A stretch of 64,000 bases of DNA from CBFFRJ01 sp963530515 (GTDB lineage Bacteria > Pseudomonadota > Gammaproteobacteria > Enterobacterales > Enterobacteriaceae): positions 1 through 64,000 of the forward strand of contig CAUSEC010000026.1 of assembly GCA_963530515.1 (NCBI GenBank), read 5' to 3'. Position numbers and translations under genes: made by a program. Below are positions 54,989 to 63,092 of the stretch, piece after piece. The notes beneath the pieces were generated by a model that was not told where the DNA came from, searched no databases, and saw nothing but the letters and a program-made list of their open reading frames with translations. How positions within the stretch are numbered: position 1 is the first letter of the stretch; each line of letters starts with the position of its first letter.

Positions 54989-56062
54989 ATGAGTTCCACC
55001 CTCACCGCCAGCGCGAAGTCTGACGAGTCAGCCGTGGCGTCGCATTACAGAAAAGTCCTGCTGCGGCGTTTTATCCTGGCGGGCGCTATCCTGCTGTTCA
55101 TTCTGTTATCACTGCTTCTTGATTTCACTCTCGGCCCCTCTGGCCTGTCTGTTTCCACGCTCTGGCAAACGTTATTTGATGCGGCTTCCGTGGATGCCGG
55201 TACCCGGGTCATCGTCTGGGAACTGCGCCTGCCCTTCGCCCTGATGGCGGTCGTGGTCGGCATGGGACTGGGCCTTGCCGGTGCCGAGATGCAAACCATC
55301 CTCAATAACCCACTGGCCAGCCCGTTCACGCTGGGCGTCTCCTCGGCAGCCTCTTTTGGCGCAGCGCTGGCGATCATCCTGGGCATCGGGATCCCAGGGA
55401 TCCCCGATCAGTGGTTTATCTCCGTGAATGCGTTTGTCTTTGCTCTGATGGCCTGTTTCGTACTCGACGGCATCAGCCGCTGGACGCGGGTTGCCACCTC
55501 CGGCGTGGTGCTGTTTGGCATCGCGCTGGTGTTCACTTTCAACGCACTTATCTCCATTCTGCAGTTCGTCGCCAGTGAAGATACCCTGCAAGGACTGGTC
55601 TTCTGGACGATGGGCAGCCTGGCCCGCGCCTCCTGGGACAAACTCGCCATCCTGCTCGTTGCCCTGCTGATTATCGTGCCGCTGTCGATGCGCAATGCCT
55701 GGAAGCTGACCGCCCTGCGTCTGGGGGAAGATCGCGCCGTCAGCTTCGGCATCAATGTGCGCAAGCTGCGCCTGGCCACGCTCCTGCGCATCAGCATTAT
55801 TTCGGCGCTTACCGTGGCCTTCGTCGGCCCCATCGGATTTATCGGCCTGGTGGCACCGCATATCTCACGCATGATGTTTGGCGAGGATCACCGCTTTTAT
55901 CTGCCCGGCAGTATGTTGATTGGCGCACTGGTGCTCTCTCTGGCCTCGGTGCTGTCTAAAAACATTGTCGCAGGCGTCATCATTCCCGTTGGAATCGTGA
56001 CCTCGCTGGTTGGCGTTCCCTTCTTCCTCAGCATCATTATTCGCCACCGGGGAACGTTATGA
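54989..56062 (+). CDS. FecCD-family ABC permease (iron-siderophore type)
   Basis: A 357-aa BtuC/FecCD-type permease. The N-terminal cytosolic stretch is followed by about ten membrane helices; RLPFALMAVVVGMGLGLAGAEMQTILNNPLASPFTLGVSSAA and the coupling region GFIGLVAPHISRMMFGEDHR are family signatures. As only one permease is encoded, it probably forms a homodimer. Fur box upstream; overlaps the ATPase gene by four bases (ATGA). The imported compound (a siderophore, haem or corrinoid) cannot be determined; the Fur box favours ferric siderophore. Confidence 0.92.
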   Translation: MSSTLTASAKSDESAVASHYRKVLLRRFILAGAILLFILLSLLLDFTLGPSGLSVSTLWQTLFDAASVDAGTRVIVWELRLPFALMAVVVGMGLGLAGAEMQTILNNPLASPFTLGVSSAASFGAALAIILGIGIPGIPDQWFISVNAFVFALMACFVLDGISRWTRVATSGVVLFGIALVFTFNALISILQFVASEDTLQGLVFWTMGSLARASWDKLAILLVALLIIVPLSMRNAWKLTALRLGEDRAVSFGINVRKLRLATLLRISIISALTVAFVGPIGFIGLVAPHISRMMFGEDHRFYLPGSMLIGALVLSLASVLSKNIVAGVIIPVGIVTSLVGVPFFLSIIIRHRGTL

Positions 56063-56835
56063 CCGACGGACTGAAAATCAGCGACCTGCATACCGGCTAT
56101 CGTAAAAAGAAAATCATCGATGGGCTGAATACCCCCCTGCTGCCGCGCGGCAAAATCACCGCCCTGCTCGGGCCGAACGGTTCGGGCAAATCCACCCTGC
56201 TTCGCGCGCTGGCCGACCTTAACCCGGCGCAGGGAAAACTTGAGCTCAACGGCGAAGACCTGATGAAACTGCCGTCCTCGAAGCGGGCACAGAAAGTGGT
56301 CTACCTGCCGCAATCGCTACCGCAGGGTGTTCATCTGCATGCGATCGAGTCGGTAATAGTGGCCCGCCGGGCCAGCGGTTTTGACGCACAGGGGAATGTC
56401 GAAAAAGAGGCTTATGACATTTTGCACAAGCTGGGGATTTCGCATCTGGCGATGAGTTTTCTTGACCAGCTTTCCGGCGGGCAAAAACAGCTGATTGGCC
56501 TGGCGCAGTCGCTCATTCGTAAACCCGACCTGCTGCTGCTTGATGAGCCGCTCAGCGCCCTCGACCTCAACTATCAGTTCCATGTGATGGACATTGTCGC
56601 CCGCGAAACGCGCCTGCGTAACATCGTGACGGTGGTGGTTATCCATGACATCAACATTGCCCTGCGTCATGCCGAATACGCGGTGATGCTGAAAAATGGC
56701 GGCCTGGTCGCCAGCGGCGTACCGGATGAGGTTGTGACGCCTGCGAATCTGGCCACCGTCTACGGCGTAAAGGGGCGGGTCGAATTTTGTTCACAAGGGC
56801 TGCCACACGTGGTGGTCGATGGTTTAACACTATAA
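56059..56835 (+). CDS. ABC transporter ATPase, FecE-like
   Basis: A 258-aa ATP-binding subunit. Walker A GPNGSGKST (about residues 39-47), Q loop YLPQ, signature LSGGQKQL, Walker B LLLLDEPLSALD and switch His in VVIHDINIAL are all intact, so it should be active. Start overlaps the permease stop; the binding-protein gene follows after 19 bases, so the order is permease-ATPase-binding protein. Confidence 0.94.
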   Translation: MTDGLKISDLHTGYRKKKIIDGLNTPLLPRGKITALLGPNGSGKSTLLRALADLNPAQGKLELNGEDLMKLPSSKRAQKVVYLPQSLPQGVHLHAIESVIVARRASGFDAQGNVEKEAYDILHKLGISHLAMSFLDQLSGGQKQLIGLAQSLIRKPDLLLLDEPLSALDLNYQFHVMDIVARETRLRNIVTVVVIHDINIALRHAEYAVMLKNGGLVASGVPDEVVTPANLATVYGVKGRVEFCSQGLPHVVVDGLTL

Positions 56836-56854
56836 AAAGGAAGACGGGGAAATC

Positions 56855-57994
56855 ATGAATCTGAAAAAGGCACTCATCGCCGCCGCCAGCGGCGCGGTTC
56901 TGCTGCTCTCGCCATTAATGGCTCAGGCAGCGAACTGGCCGGTCACGGTGAAGGATATGGATAACCGCACGGTGACCATTCCACAGGAGCCGCAGCGTAT
57001 TATTCTGCAGGACGGTCGCGATATTTTTGCTCTCGCGCTGCTTGAACGCGACAACCCTTTTGCCAAAGTCGTGGCCTGGAACAACCTGCCCAAAAAGCAG
57101 GATACCCAGACCTGGGACGTGCTGAAGCGTAAGTGGCCGGAAGCGGAAAAGATCCTCGACATGCAATTTTCCGATCAGGGTAACGTGGATCTGGAAACCA
57201 TTATCTCCCGCCATCCGGATCTGATGATTGCCCAGCTGCGCGCCAAGCCGTCGCTGGTACAAAGCGGTGTGCTCGCCAAACTGGACGCGTTGCATGTACC
57301 GGTGGTGTTTGTCGATTATGAACTGCACCCGGTGGAAAACACCCTGCCAAGCATTACGCTGCTCGGCAAAGTAATGGGGCAAAACGAACACGCCAAAGCC
57401 TATACCGATTTCTATAAGCAGCGCCTGGATACCCTGCAACAGCGTGTGGCGACTGCCGCCAAAAAACCGCTGGTATTTATTGAGCCTATCGCGGGTGTTG
57501 CCGGCCTGGACAGCGGCTGCTGCTTTACCCATGCACGCAACGGCTGGGGCGGTCTGGTGGAAGCGGCGGGCGGTGAAAACATCGGTTCGCAGCTGCTGCC
57601 AGGGGCGACCGGTACTGTCTCAGTGGAGAAAATCATCTCTCTGAACCCTGACTTTTACCTGATGAGCGGTTCGAAACGTCCGGGCAAAGGCACGGCGGTG
57701 ATCCCGTTCGGTTACAACGTCGATCAGAAAGAGGTCGTCACTGCCTTTAACGCACTGCTGGCTCGCCAGGGCGTGAGCAGTATTCCGGCGGTTGCTCAGG
57801 GGCATACGGGTGCGCTGTATCACCACTTCTATAACAACCCGTACAATATCGTCGCGATTGAGACGCTGAGTAAGATCTTCTACCCCGACCTGTTTAAAGA
57901 CCTCGATCCGCTGGCGGATTATCACACCATCATCAAGGACTTCACTCAGATCCCGGACGACAATATCGTCCTGAGCTACACCCCTGCGCATTAA
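56855..57994 (+). CDS. Periplasmic iron-siderophore-type binding protein
   Basis: A 379-aa TroA/FecB-fold binding protein. Signal peptide residues 1-25 (LLLSPLMAQA cleavage region), then VTVKDMDNRTVTIPQEPQRIILQDGRD, NVDLETIISRHPDLMIAQLR and the C-terminal lobe beginning near GWGGLVEAAGGENIG. A vicinal SGCCFTHARNG motif in the middle of the protein is unusual; the two Cys could form a disulphide. There is no lipobox. AAGGAAGACGGGG lies upstream. Its ligand is not known. It is followed by a strong terminator. Confidence 0.9.
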   Translation: MNLKKALIAAASGAVLLLSPLMAQAANWPVTVKDMDNRTVTIPQEPQRIILQDGRDIFALALLERDNPFAKVVAWNNLPKKQDTQTWDVLKRKWPEAEKILDMQFSDQGNVDLETIISRHPDLMIAQLRAKPSLVQSGVLAKLDALHVPVVFVDYELHPVENTLPSITLLGKVMGQNEHAKAYTDFYKQRLDTLQQRVATAAKKPLVFIEPIAGVAGLDSGCCFTHARNGWGGLVEAAGGENIGSQLLPGATGTVSVEKIISLNPDFYLMSGSKRPGKGTAVIPFGYNVDQKEVVTAFNALLARQGVSSIPAVAQGHTGALYHHFYNNPYNIVAIETLSKIFYPDLFKDLDPLADYHTIIKDFTQIPDDNIVLSYTPAH

Positions 57995-58002
57995 TCTCCT
58001 CC

Positions 58003-58030
58003 AGCGCCGTCAGCCGACGGCGCTTTTTTT
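58003..58030 (+). terminator. Terminator of the siderophore ABC operon
   Basis: AGCGCCGTC (58003-58011) pairs with GACGGCGCT (58016-58024) around AGCC, followed by T7. A strong intrinsic terminator nine bases past the stop. Confidence 0.94.
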
Positions 58031-58092
58031 ATCAACAGCAGCTCAACAGGCAGGCCGCCCTAATTGTTATCACGCTAACTATCCCCGACACT

Positions 58093-58116
58093 CGTTATGC
58101 AAAAAAATACATAACG
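58093..58116. promoter_or_regulatory. ModE operator
   Basis: CGTTAT, 12 bases, ATAACG: the same half-sites and spacing as the ModE box of E. coli modA (CGTTAT-N12-ATAACG). The dyad extends to CTCGTTATG / CATAACGAG (58091-58118). It ends ten bases from the ATG of the binding-protein gene. Molybdate-ModE would be expected to repress it. Confidence 0.87.
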
Positions 58117-58126
58117 AGAGAGAAAA

Positions 58127-59056
58127 ATGATTTCAGGAAAAGTGAAGTGTGGGCTGCTGACCGTGGCGCTGCTGCAGTGTGCGTCTGTCGCCATGGCAAA
58201 AGATATTCGTGTCACCTACGCCGGTTCGATGGGCAAAGTGATGGATCAGGGCCTGGGCCCGGCGTTTGCAAAATCAGAAAGCGGCGATTACCAGGGGCAA
58301 GGCCAGGGCGCATACGGTATGGCGCGTTTACTGGCGAGTCATAAAATTGAAGCCGACGTGTTTGTCTCCATCAACCCAGGCCCGATGCAAATCCTCAAAG
58401 ATGCCGGACTGATTGACGATGCGGTGCCGGTTGCCAGCACCAGCATGGTCATTGCCTACAGCCCGAAAGGCAAATATGCCGCCCAGTTTGCGCAAGCGAA
58501 TGAGCAGAAATCACCAGCATGGCTGAATCTGCTGGCGCAAAAAGACATCTCGTTTGGTCGCACCGACCCGTATGTCGATCCTAAAGGGCAGAACATTGTC
58601 TTCACGCTGTTGCTGGCCGAGAAGTATTACAAGATGCCAGGCATTGCCGACAAGATTTTAGACGGCCTGCAAAACCCGCAGCAAACTCACCAGGAAGGTG
58701 GCCTGCTGGCACGCCTGGAAAGCGGTCAGGTGGATGCCGCCGCCGGGTATGAAAGCGAAGTCCGTTCTGCACACCTTCCCTATGTTGCCCTGCCCGATGA
58801 GATAAACCTCAGCAACCCGGCGATGGCGAAACAGTGGTATGACACCGTCAGCTTCACTATTAAAGACAGCCAGGGTAAAGATCAGCTCCTGCATACGCAG
58901 CCAATGGTCTTCTATGCGGCAGTACTGAAAAATGCACCCAACGGCGTAGAACAGGGGGCGAAATTCGTTAAATTCCTGCAAAGCGCCGAAGGTCAGGCAT
59001 TGTTTAAACAGTATGGCTACGCTGAGCCGAAAGGGGACGCGCTATACGCCCGTTAA
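58127..59056 (+). CDS. Molybdate/tungstate-type periplasmic binding protein
   Basis: A 309-aa type II periplasmic binding protein. Signal peptide residues 1-24 ending SVAMA, then the oxyanion-type N-terminus VTYAGSMGKVMDQGLGPAF, SHKIEADVFVSINPGPMQIL, VASTSMVIAYSP and the hinge GRTDPYVDPKGQ, as in WtpA/ModA-like proteins. The ModE box directly upstream supports molybdate or tungstate as ligand (inference). A permease follows at once, but no ATPase gene. Confidence 0.87.
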   Translation: MISGKVKCGLLTVALLQCASVAMAKDIRVTYAGSMGKVMDQGLGPAFAKSESGDYQGQGQGAYGMARLLASHKIEADVFVSINPGPMQILKDAGLIDDAVPVASTSMVIAYSPKGKYAAQFAQANEQKSPAWLNLLAQKDISFGRTDPYVDPKGQNIVFTLLLAEKYYKMPGIADKILDGLQNPQQTHQEGGLLARLESGQVDAAAGYESEVRSAHLPYVALPDEINLSNPAMAKQWYDTVSFTIKDSQGKDQLLHTQPMVFYAAVLKNAPNGVEQGAKFVKFLQSAEGQALFKQYGYAEPKGDALYAR

Positions 59057-59823
59057 GACATCCGGGCCGGGTCGCGGGCTGGCTCTCCCTGCCCGCGATT
59101 TTGTTGCTCAGCATTCCCTTTATTACGCTGGTGAGCGTAACGCCCTGGCACCATCTACGGCTGGCCTGGCGTGACGATAGCGCCATTGCTGTTTCGATGG
59201 GGCTGGGTCTTCTGGCGTTAGGCATCATTATCGCGCTCGGCGTGCCCGCCGCCTGGTGGCTGTCGCAGGCCTCCGGGCGTAAACGGCTTATGGGTGAACT
59301 GCTGGTGATGATTCCATTGCTGACCCCGCCGCTGGCGATGGGCATTCTGCTGGTCTCGGCGTTTGGGCCTTACGGCCTGGTGGGGGAGTGGATTTCACGG
59401 CTGGGGGTGACGCTGGTCAATAACCCGGCAGCATTCGTGCTCGCACAGGTTTATGGCGCACTGCCCTACTTCATTGTGGTGGCGCGCTCGGCCTTTGTCA
59501 CCGTGCCAAAAGATATTCTCGAAGCGGGCCAGACGCTGGGAGCATCGGGCTGGAATCGTTTTCGCTTTCTCACCCTGCCGCTGGCCTTTCCCGGTCTGGC
59601 TTCGGCAGTGACGCTTGCCTGGGTGCGCGCCGTGGGGGAGTTTGGCATTGTGATGATTTTTGCGTACTTCCCGCAGGGTATTCCGGTCAAGCTCTATACC
59701 AATCTGCAAAATGACGGCGTTGATGCTGTCTATACCCTGCTCTGGATGCTGCTTATCGTGACGTTACCCCTGCCGATGACCTGCTTTTTCCTCGGCAGAC
59801 GGGCAACGTTAAAACGACATTAG
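59044..59823 (+). CDS. Molybdate-type ABC permease, probable AUA start
   Basis: An ABC permease of the ModB/CysT type with six membrane segments and the EAA loop EAGQTLGASGWNRFRFLTLP. The first ATG/GTG/TTG in frame is TTG at 59101 (240 aa), but that would cut off RHPGRVAGWLSLPAI, which looks like a normal N-terminus. AAGGGG (59031-59036) sits seven bases before ATA at 59044, giving 259 aa (IRPLRHPGRV...). So initiation at AUA, or a recent ATG-to-ATA change, is likely. It overlaps the binding-protein gene by 13 bases. The coding end abuts the opposing MFS gene and no ATPase is encoded. Confidence 0.75.
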   Translation: MRPLRHPGRVAGWLSLPAILLLSIPFITLVSVTPWHHLRLAWRDDSAIAVSMGLGLLALGIIIALGVPAAWWLSQASGRKRLMGELLVMIPLLTPPLAMGILLVSAFGPYGLVGEWISRLGVTLVNNPAAFVLAQVYGALPYFIVVARSAFVTVPKDILEAGQTLGASGWNRFRFLTLPLAFPGLASAVTLAWVRAVGEFGIVMIFAYFPQGIPVKLYTNLQNDGVDAVYTLLWMLLIVTLPLPMTCFFLGRRATLKRH

Positions 59824-61124
59824 TGCGTGGATTTGGCCAGCACCGGGTTTTGCACCGCCACCCAGTCCTGACGCAGCCAGACTCCCAGACCTAACCCAAT
59901 CAGCGCCAGTGCCAGCACATACCAGGCCGGTGCCATCGGGGAGACGCCCATCAGCATGGTGACGGCAATCGGCGTCAGGCCACCAAAAATGGCGTAGGAG
60001 ACGTTGTAGGAGAACGAAATTCCGGTAAAGCGTACTTCCGCCGGGAAAGCGCGTACCATCACGTAAGGCACCGCTCCCACGATACCCACACACAAGCCCA
60101 CCAGGCCGTACAGCGCAAACAGCTGTTCCGGGTGGCTTCCCACCTGGTGATAGAACAGCCAGCTTGAGCAGGCAAGCAGAATGCCGCCGACGATAAAAGT
60201 CTTGCTCGGGCCAACCCGATCAACCACCAGTCCGGCAATCAGGCAACCAAAGCACAGCATGATGGTGGCGATACTGTTGGCCTGTAAAGTCAGAGCAGGC
60301 GCAAAGCCATATTGTTTTTGCAGCCAGACGGGCGACATCAGGATCACGACCACAATGCACGCAGAGAGTAGCCAGGTCAGCAGCATAGAAACGACCACCG
60401 CCTTCTTATGGTTCAGCACCACCGCTTTCACCGGCAACTCTTGCGCCAGCGCTTTATGCTGCTGCATTTCGAGGAAGACAGGGGTTTCCTGCAACCAACG
60501 GCGCAGGTACATCGCCACCAGACCAAATGCCCCGCCAAGCAGGAACGGTACACGCCAGCCGCCGTCGTGAATCGCCTGCTGAGTCATACTGGTGTTAATA
60601 AGCGTCGCCACCACCGAGCCCAGCAAGATGCCCACGGTCAGCCCCGCCGTTAAGGTGCCACAGGCAATGCCGATACGTCTCTGCGGCACATGTTCCGCCA
60701 CAAACACCCATGCCCCCGGTACTTCACCGCCGATAGCCGCCCCCTGAAGCACACGCATGAGCAGCAACAACAGTGGCGCAATGATACCGACAGAGGCATA
60801 GGTGGGCAGCAAACCAATCGCCAGCGTCGGGACCGCCATCAGCAGGATGCTGAGGGTGAACATTTTTTTGCGTCCCACCAGATCGCCGAAGTGCGCCATC
60901 ACGATGCCGCCCAGCGGACGCGCCAGATAACCTGCGGCAAAGATGCCGAAGGTTTGCACCTGACGCAGCCATTCCGGGATATCCGCCGGGAAGAATAGCT
61001 CTCCCACGACGGCCGCAAAGAAAACGAAGATGATGAAGTCGTAAAACTCCAGCGCACCGCCTAATGCGGCAAGCGTGAGGGTTTTGTAATCCTGTTTATT
61101 CAGAGGGCGTGTGTGTTTTGACAT
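59820..61124 (-). CDS. MFS transporter, metabolite:H+ symporter (MHS) family
   Basis: A 434-aa MFS protein from MSKHTRPLNKQDYK. AALGGALEFYDFIIFVFFA, GYLARPLGGIVMAHFGDLVGRKKMF and RVLQGAAIGGEVPGAWVFVAEH are typical of the MHS branch (citrate, ketoglutarate, proline/betaine and shikimate carriers). Substrate unknown. The 3' end overlaps the opposing permease gene by four bases. Upstream is an AT-rich region with inverted repeats that may be its control site. Confidence 0.88.
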   Translation of the reverse strand: MSKHTRPLNKQDYKTLTLAALGGALEFYDFIIFVFFAAVVGELFFPADIPEWLRQVQTFGIFAAGYLARPLGGIVMAHFGDLVGRKKMFTLSILLMAVPTLAIGLLPTYASVGIIAPLLLLLMRVLQGAAIGGEVPGAWVFVAEHVPQRRIGIACGTLTAGLTVGILLGSVVATLINTSMTQQAIHDGGWRVPFLLGGAFGLVAMYLRRWLQETPVFLEMQQHKALAQELPVKAVVLNHKKAVVVSMLLTWLLSACIVVVILMSPVWLQKQYGFAPALTLQANSIATIMLCFGCLIAGLVVDRVGPSKTFIVGGILLACSSWLFYHQVGSHPEQLFALYGLVGLCVGIVGAVPYVMVRAFPAEVRFTGISFSYNVSYAIFGGLTPIAVTMLMGVSPMAPAWYVLALALIGLGLGVWLRQDWVAVQNPVLAKSTH

Positions 61125-61146
61125 AACGGACCATTTGTAAAGAGGG

Positions 61147-61210
61147 GTGTTGATTTCATTTTTACGCAAACTGTAAATTAAAAATTACTATACCGTAAAT
61201 AAATCAACAC
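61147..61210. promoter_or_regulatory. Inverted-repeat region upstream of the MHS transporter
   Basis: GTGTTGATTT (61147-61156) and AAATCAACAC (61201-61210) are exact inverted copies 44 bases apart. Between them, TTTAC and GTAAA motifs recur (61161-61177 and the 61180s-61190s). Candidate operator for an unidentified regulator. Confidence 0.5.
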
Positions 61211-61249
61211 TCCAGTGTCCGTGCAACTTAAATCAAAAAACCACCACTT

Positions 61250-61837
61250 TTAGGAGATTGTCTCGCGTCTTGCACTTTTTGGGCGGAAAGACGCTACCCT
61301 TGCGGGGTCCGTTTCCACATAAGGCCCATCCAGCAACTGTACACAATACGGTACACTTGCAAAAATCCCCGGCACTTTTACGTTACCCTCGTCATCTTTC
61401 AGCCCTTCCAGCGTTTCTTTGATGGACTTGGGCTGGCCCGGCAGGTTGAGGATCAGCGCTTGTTTACGGATCACGCCGACCTGTCGGGAGAGAATTGCGG
61501 TTGGCACAAAGTTAAGACTGATCTGGCGCATTTGCTCACCAAACCCTGGCATTTCACGGTCGGCCACCGCCAGGGTGGCATCGGGCGTCACATCGCGACG
61601 CGCAGGGCCGGTTCCACCGGTGGTCAGCACCAGATGACAGCTCATTTCATCCACCAGCTCGCACAGCGTTTGTTCGATGATGCTTTGCTCATCCGGGATC
61701 AAGCGCGTTTCGATGGAAAAAGGGGTAGTGAGGGTTGCAGACAGCCACTCTTCGAGCGCCGGAATGCCCTTGTCCTGGTAGATACCGCTTGAGGCGCGGT
61801 CAGAAACAGAAACTAAACCAATGCGTAATGTGTCCAT
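61250..61837 (-). CDS. mog: Molybdopterin adenylyltransferase Mog
   Basis: Mog adenylylates molybdopterin before molybdate insertion by MoeA. From MDTLRIGLVSVSDRAS the product is 195 aa as in E. coli. LVLTTGGTGPARRDVTPDAT is the MoCF signature with the catalytic Asp, and LNLPGQPKSIKETL is also conserved. An ATG six bases upstream is possible. Its nearness to a ModE-controlled transporter is notable. Confidence 0.97.
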   Translation of the reverse strand: MDTLRIGLVSVSDRASSGIYQDKGIPALEEWLSATLTTPFSIETRLIPDEQSIIEQTLCELVDEMSCHLVLTTGGTGPARRDVTPDATLAVADREMPGFGEQMRQISLNFVPTAILSRQVGVIRKQALILNLPGQPKSIKETLEGLKDDEGNVKVPGIFASVPYCVQLLDGPYVETDPARVASFRPKSARRETIS

Positions 61838-61904
61838 ATTCATTCCGTATAAAAAAGTATGACTTACGGAAATGATACACGCAGAGAGGGGATGCAGACA
61901 GAGG

Positions 61905-61932
61905 GGAAACGTGGCCGGAAGACCGGCCACGC
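61905..61932 (-). terminator. Hairpin after talB
   Basis: GTGGCCGG (61911-61918) pairs with CCGGCCAC (61923-61930) around AAGA, ten bases past the talB stop. The minus strand continues GTTTCCCC, so termination is likely but the U tract is short. Confidence 0.65.
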
Positions 61933-61939
61933 AGAATGA

Positions 61940-62893
61940 TTACAGCAGGTCGCCGATCATTTTTTCCAGTTTTTCCTGGTCAACAGCAAACTTACGGATA
62001 CCGTCCGCCAGTTTGTCTACTGCCATTGGGTCCTGGTTATGCTGCCAGAAGAACTGTGCTTCAGTAATGCGTTCCGGACGCGCTTTCACTTCGCCAGTGT
62101 AAGACAGTTTACGCTCGATAGCGCCTTCGCTCTCAGCCAGCTCTTTCAGCAGGCCCGGTGCGATGGTCAGACGGTCGCAGCCAGCCAGTTCCAGGATTTC
62201 ACCGAGGTTACGGAAGCTTGCGCCCATTACCACGGTTTCGTAACCGTGTTCTTTGTAGTACTGGTAGATTTCAGTCACAGACACCACGCCTGGATCTTCA
62301 GCCGGAGCGTACTCTTTCTTGTCAGTATTGGCTTTGTACCAGTCGAGGATACGGCCCACGAACGGAGAAATCAGGAAGACACCCGCTTCTGCACATGCAC
62401 GCGCCTGCGCGAAGGAGAACAGCAGCGTCAGGTTACAGTTGATGCCTTCTTTTTCCAGCTGCTCTGCAGCACGGATACCCTGCCAGGTGGAAGCCAGTTT
62501 GATCAGGATACGATCGTTGCTGATGCCCGCATCGTTGTACAGTTTGATCAGATGCTTGGCTTTAGCGATAGACGCTTCGGTGTCGTAGGACAGACGCGCA
62601 TCAACTTCAGTCGAGATACGACCAGGGATCAGCTTGAGGATTTCCAGACCGATATTCACTGCCAGTTTGTCTGATGCATCGATAACCTGCTGAGCACGAT
62701 CGCTGCTCTGGCCTTTAGCCCAGGCAATCGCATCATCAATCAGTTTACGGTATTCAGGAATTTGGGCAGCGCCAAGAATCAGAGAAGGGTTGGTGGTAGC
62801 GTCTTGCGGCTGGTACAGCTTCATTGCCGCGATATCTCCGGTGTCAGCCACGACTGTGGTGTATTGACGCAGAGAAGTCAATTTATCCGTCAT
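61940..62893 (-). CDS. talB: Transaldolase B
   Basis: TalB transfers dihydroxyacetone from sedoheptulose 7-phosphate to glyceraldehyde 3-phosphate in the non-oxidative pentose phosphate pathway. From MTDKLTSLRQYTTVV the product is 317 aa, the E. coli length. The Schiff-base Lys is in RILIKLASTWQG (about residue 132); DATTNPSLIL and GRILDWYKANTDKKEY are also conserved. Monocistronic, divergent from yaaJ. Confidence 0.98.
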   Translation of the reverse strand: MTDKLTSLRQYTTVVADTGDIAAMKLYQPQDATTNPSLILGAAQIPEYRKLIDDAIAWAKGQSSDRAQQVIDASDKLAVNIGLEILKLIPGRISTEVDARLSYDTEASIAKAKHLIKLYNDAGISNDRILIKLASTWQGIRAAEQLEKEGINCNLTLLFSFAQARACAEAGVFLISPFVGRILDWYKANTDKKEYAPAEDPGVVSVTEIYQYYKEHGYETVVMGASFRNLGEILELAGCDRLTIAPGLLKELAESEGAIERKLSYTGEVKARPERITEAQFFWQHNQDPMAVDKLADGIRKFAVDQEKLEKMIGDLL

Positions 62894-63092
62894 GATAGTG
62901 TTTCTCTTTGAACTTGTTAGGGGGATGTAACCGGTCTTCCCTGATGATAACACGACGCAGTGGCAGCGCAACCGCGCAGTGAAGTTGCGTAATTATGATA
63001 AACTCGATTTATTAATTGCCTGCGAAGTAGTGCTCTATTAATAATAGCGCCGCTAATTATCCCGTCACCCGGCATAAACAAGAGGGATGTTA

